A DNA stretch of 64,000 nt from Chitinophaga pinensis (GTDB taxonomy: Bacteria; Bacteroidota; Bacteroidia; Chitinophagales; Chitinophagaceae), in NCBI GenBank assembly GCA_945860605.1, contig CAMAQL010000002.1, positions 1-64,000 of the forward strand. The letters run 5' to 3'. Each line of letters opens with the position of its first letter. Positions within the stretch are counted from its first letter, which is position 1. This document shows positions 63,871 through 64,000 of the stretch, in pieces. A program made the translations under genes and the position numbers. The notes under the pieces are model-generated. The model was not told the DNA's origin and made no database searches. It worked only from the letters and a program-made list of their open reading frames with translations.

Positions 63871-64000
63871 TTATAGTTGTATTAAGGAAGCAGCAAAATC
63901 TCTTGCAGCTCCGTCGGTTTCATAATAATCATCCAAACTTGGATTTGCGATGAATTCAATCTTCTCTAATGTTCTTTCAATTAGATCTGTCATATCTAAA
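63871..64000 (-). CDS. dxr: 3' end of 1-deoxy-D-xylulose-5-phosphate reductoisomerase (partial)
   Basis: The last 42 residues (TDLIERTLEKIEF, NPSLDDYYETDGAARDFA, ending LIQL) are in frame to the window edge; the rest is outside. The sequence and the linkage to rseP fit the C-terminus of Dxr, the enzyme that makes MEP for isoprenoid synthesis. Because only the tail is visible, the call depends partly on context. Confidence 0.75.
   Translation of the reverse strand, partial: LDMTDLIERTLEKIEFIANPSLDDYYETDGAARDFAASLIQL

Overview
The window is a gene-dense, AT-rich stretch of a Bacteroidota chromosome, most likely a member of the Chitinophagaceae or a close relative. The evidence is: many genes preceded by the Bacteroidota -7 promoter box TAnnTTTG instead of a sigma-70 -10 box; weak or absent Shine-Dalgarno sequences; families typical of the phylum (DUF4294, DUF3078, DUF1080, DUF2147, PafA-type phosphatase, NagB fused to PIG-L, Nramp fused to UspA); and a tmRNA whose tag reads GETNYAMAA. 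The genus is an inference. I see no prophage, insertion sequence, CRISPR array, integrase or defence locus; this is mostly core genome.

Layout. 1-3364: the 3' part of a NagB/PIG-L fusion, tRNA-Arg(ACG) with its own promoter and terminator, a hairpin- and repeat-rich gap, then rlmH and a rhomboid protease. 3342-9969 (minus): glnS-tilS and a ccmE-ccmF-DUF4294 heme/cytochrome c set. 10034-15711 (plus): a membrane protein, a radical SAM protein, two exporters, a TonB-like protein and folC. 15714-19210: a YfiT/BstA-like protein, an ABC ATPase, purK (divergent from the ATPase) and DUF3078. 19392-25778 (plus): miaB, a sigma-54 activator, lptE, a TPR protein, secG, mltG and a YihY/BrkB protein. 25816-35936: an alpha-oxoamine synthase, a PafA-like phosphatase, a tiny Cys-rich exported protein, icd, mntH-usp, a lipoprotein, a glucan-phosphorylase-like protein and ubiX. 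36051-41035: clpC divergent from a STAS-like protein and dnaG. 41102-54199 (minus): housekeeping genes including plsY, prmA, pnp, rpsO, lolA, ftsK, aroK, gcdH, pyrF and a periplasmic GH13 amylase. 54249-64000: small lipoprotein and membrane proteins, a serine hydrolase, a nitroreductase, DUF1080-katG, DUF2147, an outer-membrane barrel, ssrA (tmRNA), rseP and the 3' end of dxr.

How the genes work together. Several groups serve the cell envelope: lptE, secG and mltG; lolA and ftsK; and rseP with dxr. Others serve translation and RNA turnover: glnS and tilS; rlmH; miaB; rpsO and pnp; prmA; ssrA. CcmE and CcmF mature c-type cytochromes.

The least ordinary features are: (1) a set of intergenic hairpins with unrelated A/T-rich arms but a shared inner plan (a small GC hairpin, then GGATAG/GGATGA just before the 3' arm) at 2024-2082, 29224-29303 and 43560-43821, plus a tandem repeat at 2113-2210; (2) a complete glucan-phosphorylase-like enzyme with Thr where the PLP-binding Lys is expected; (3) three genes (ccmE, ftsK and a lipoprotein) whose -7 box lies only 3-5 bases before ATG, suggesting leaderless mRNA; (4) tiny genes: a 50-residue membrane protein with its own promoter and terminator, and a 64-residue Cys/Lys-rich exported protein preceded by an overlapping 32-codon ORF.
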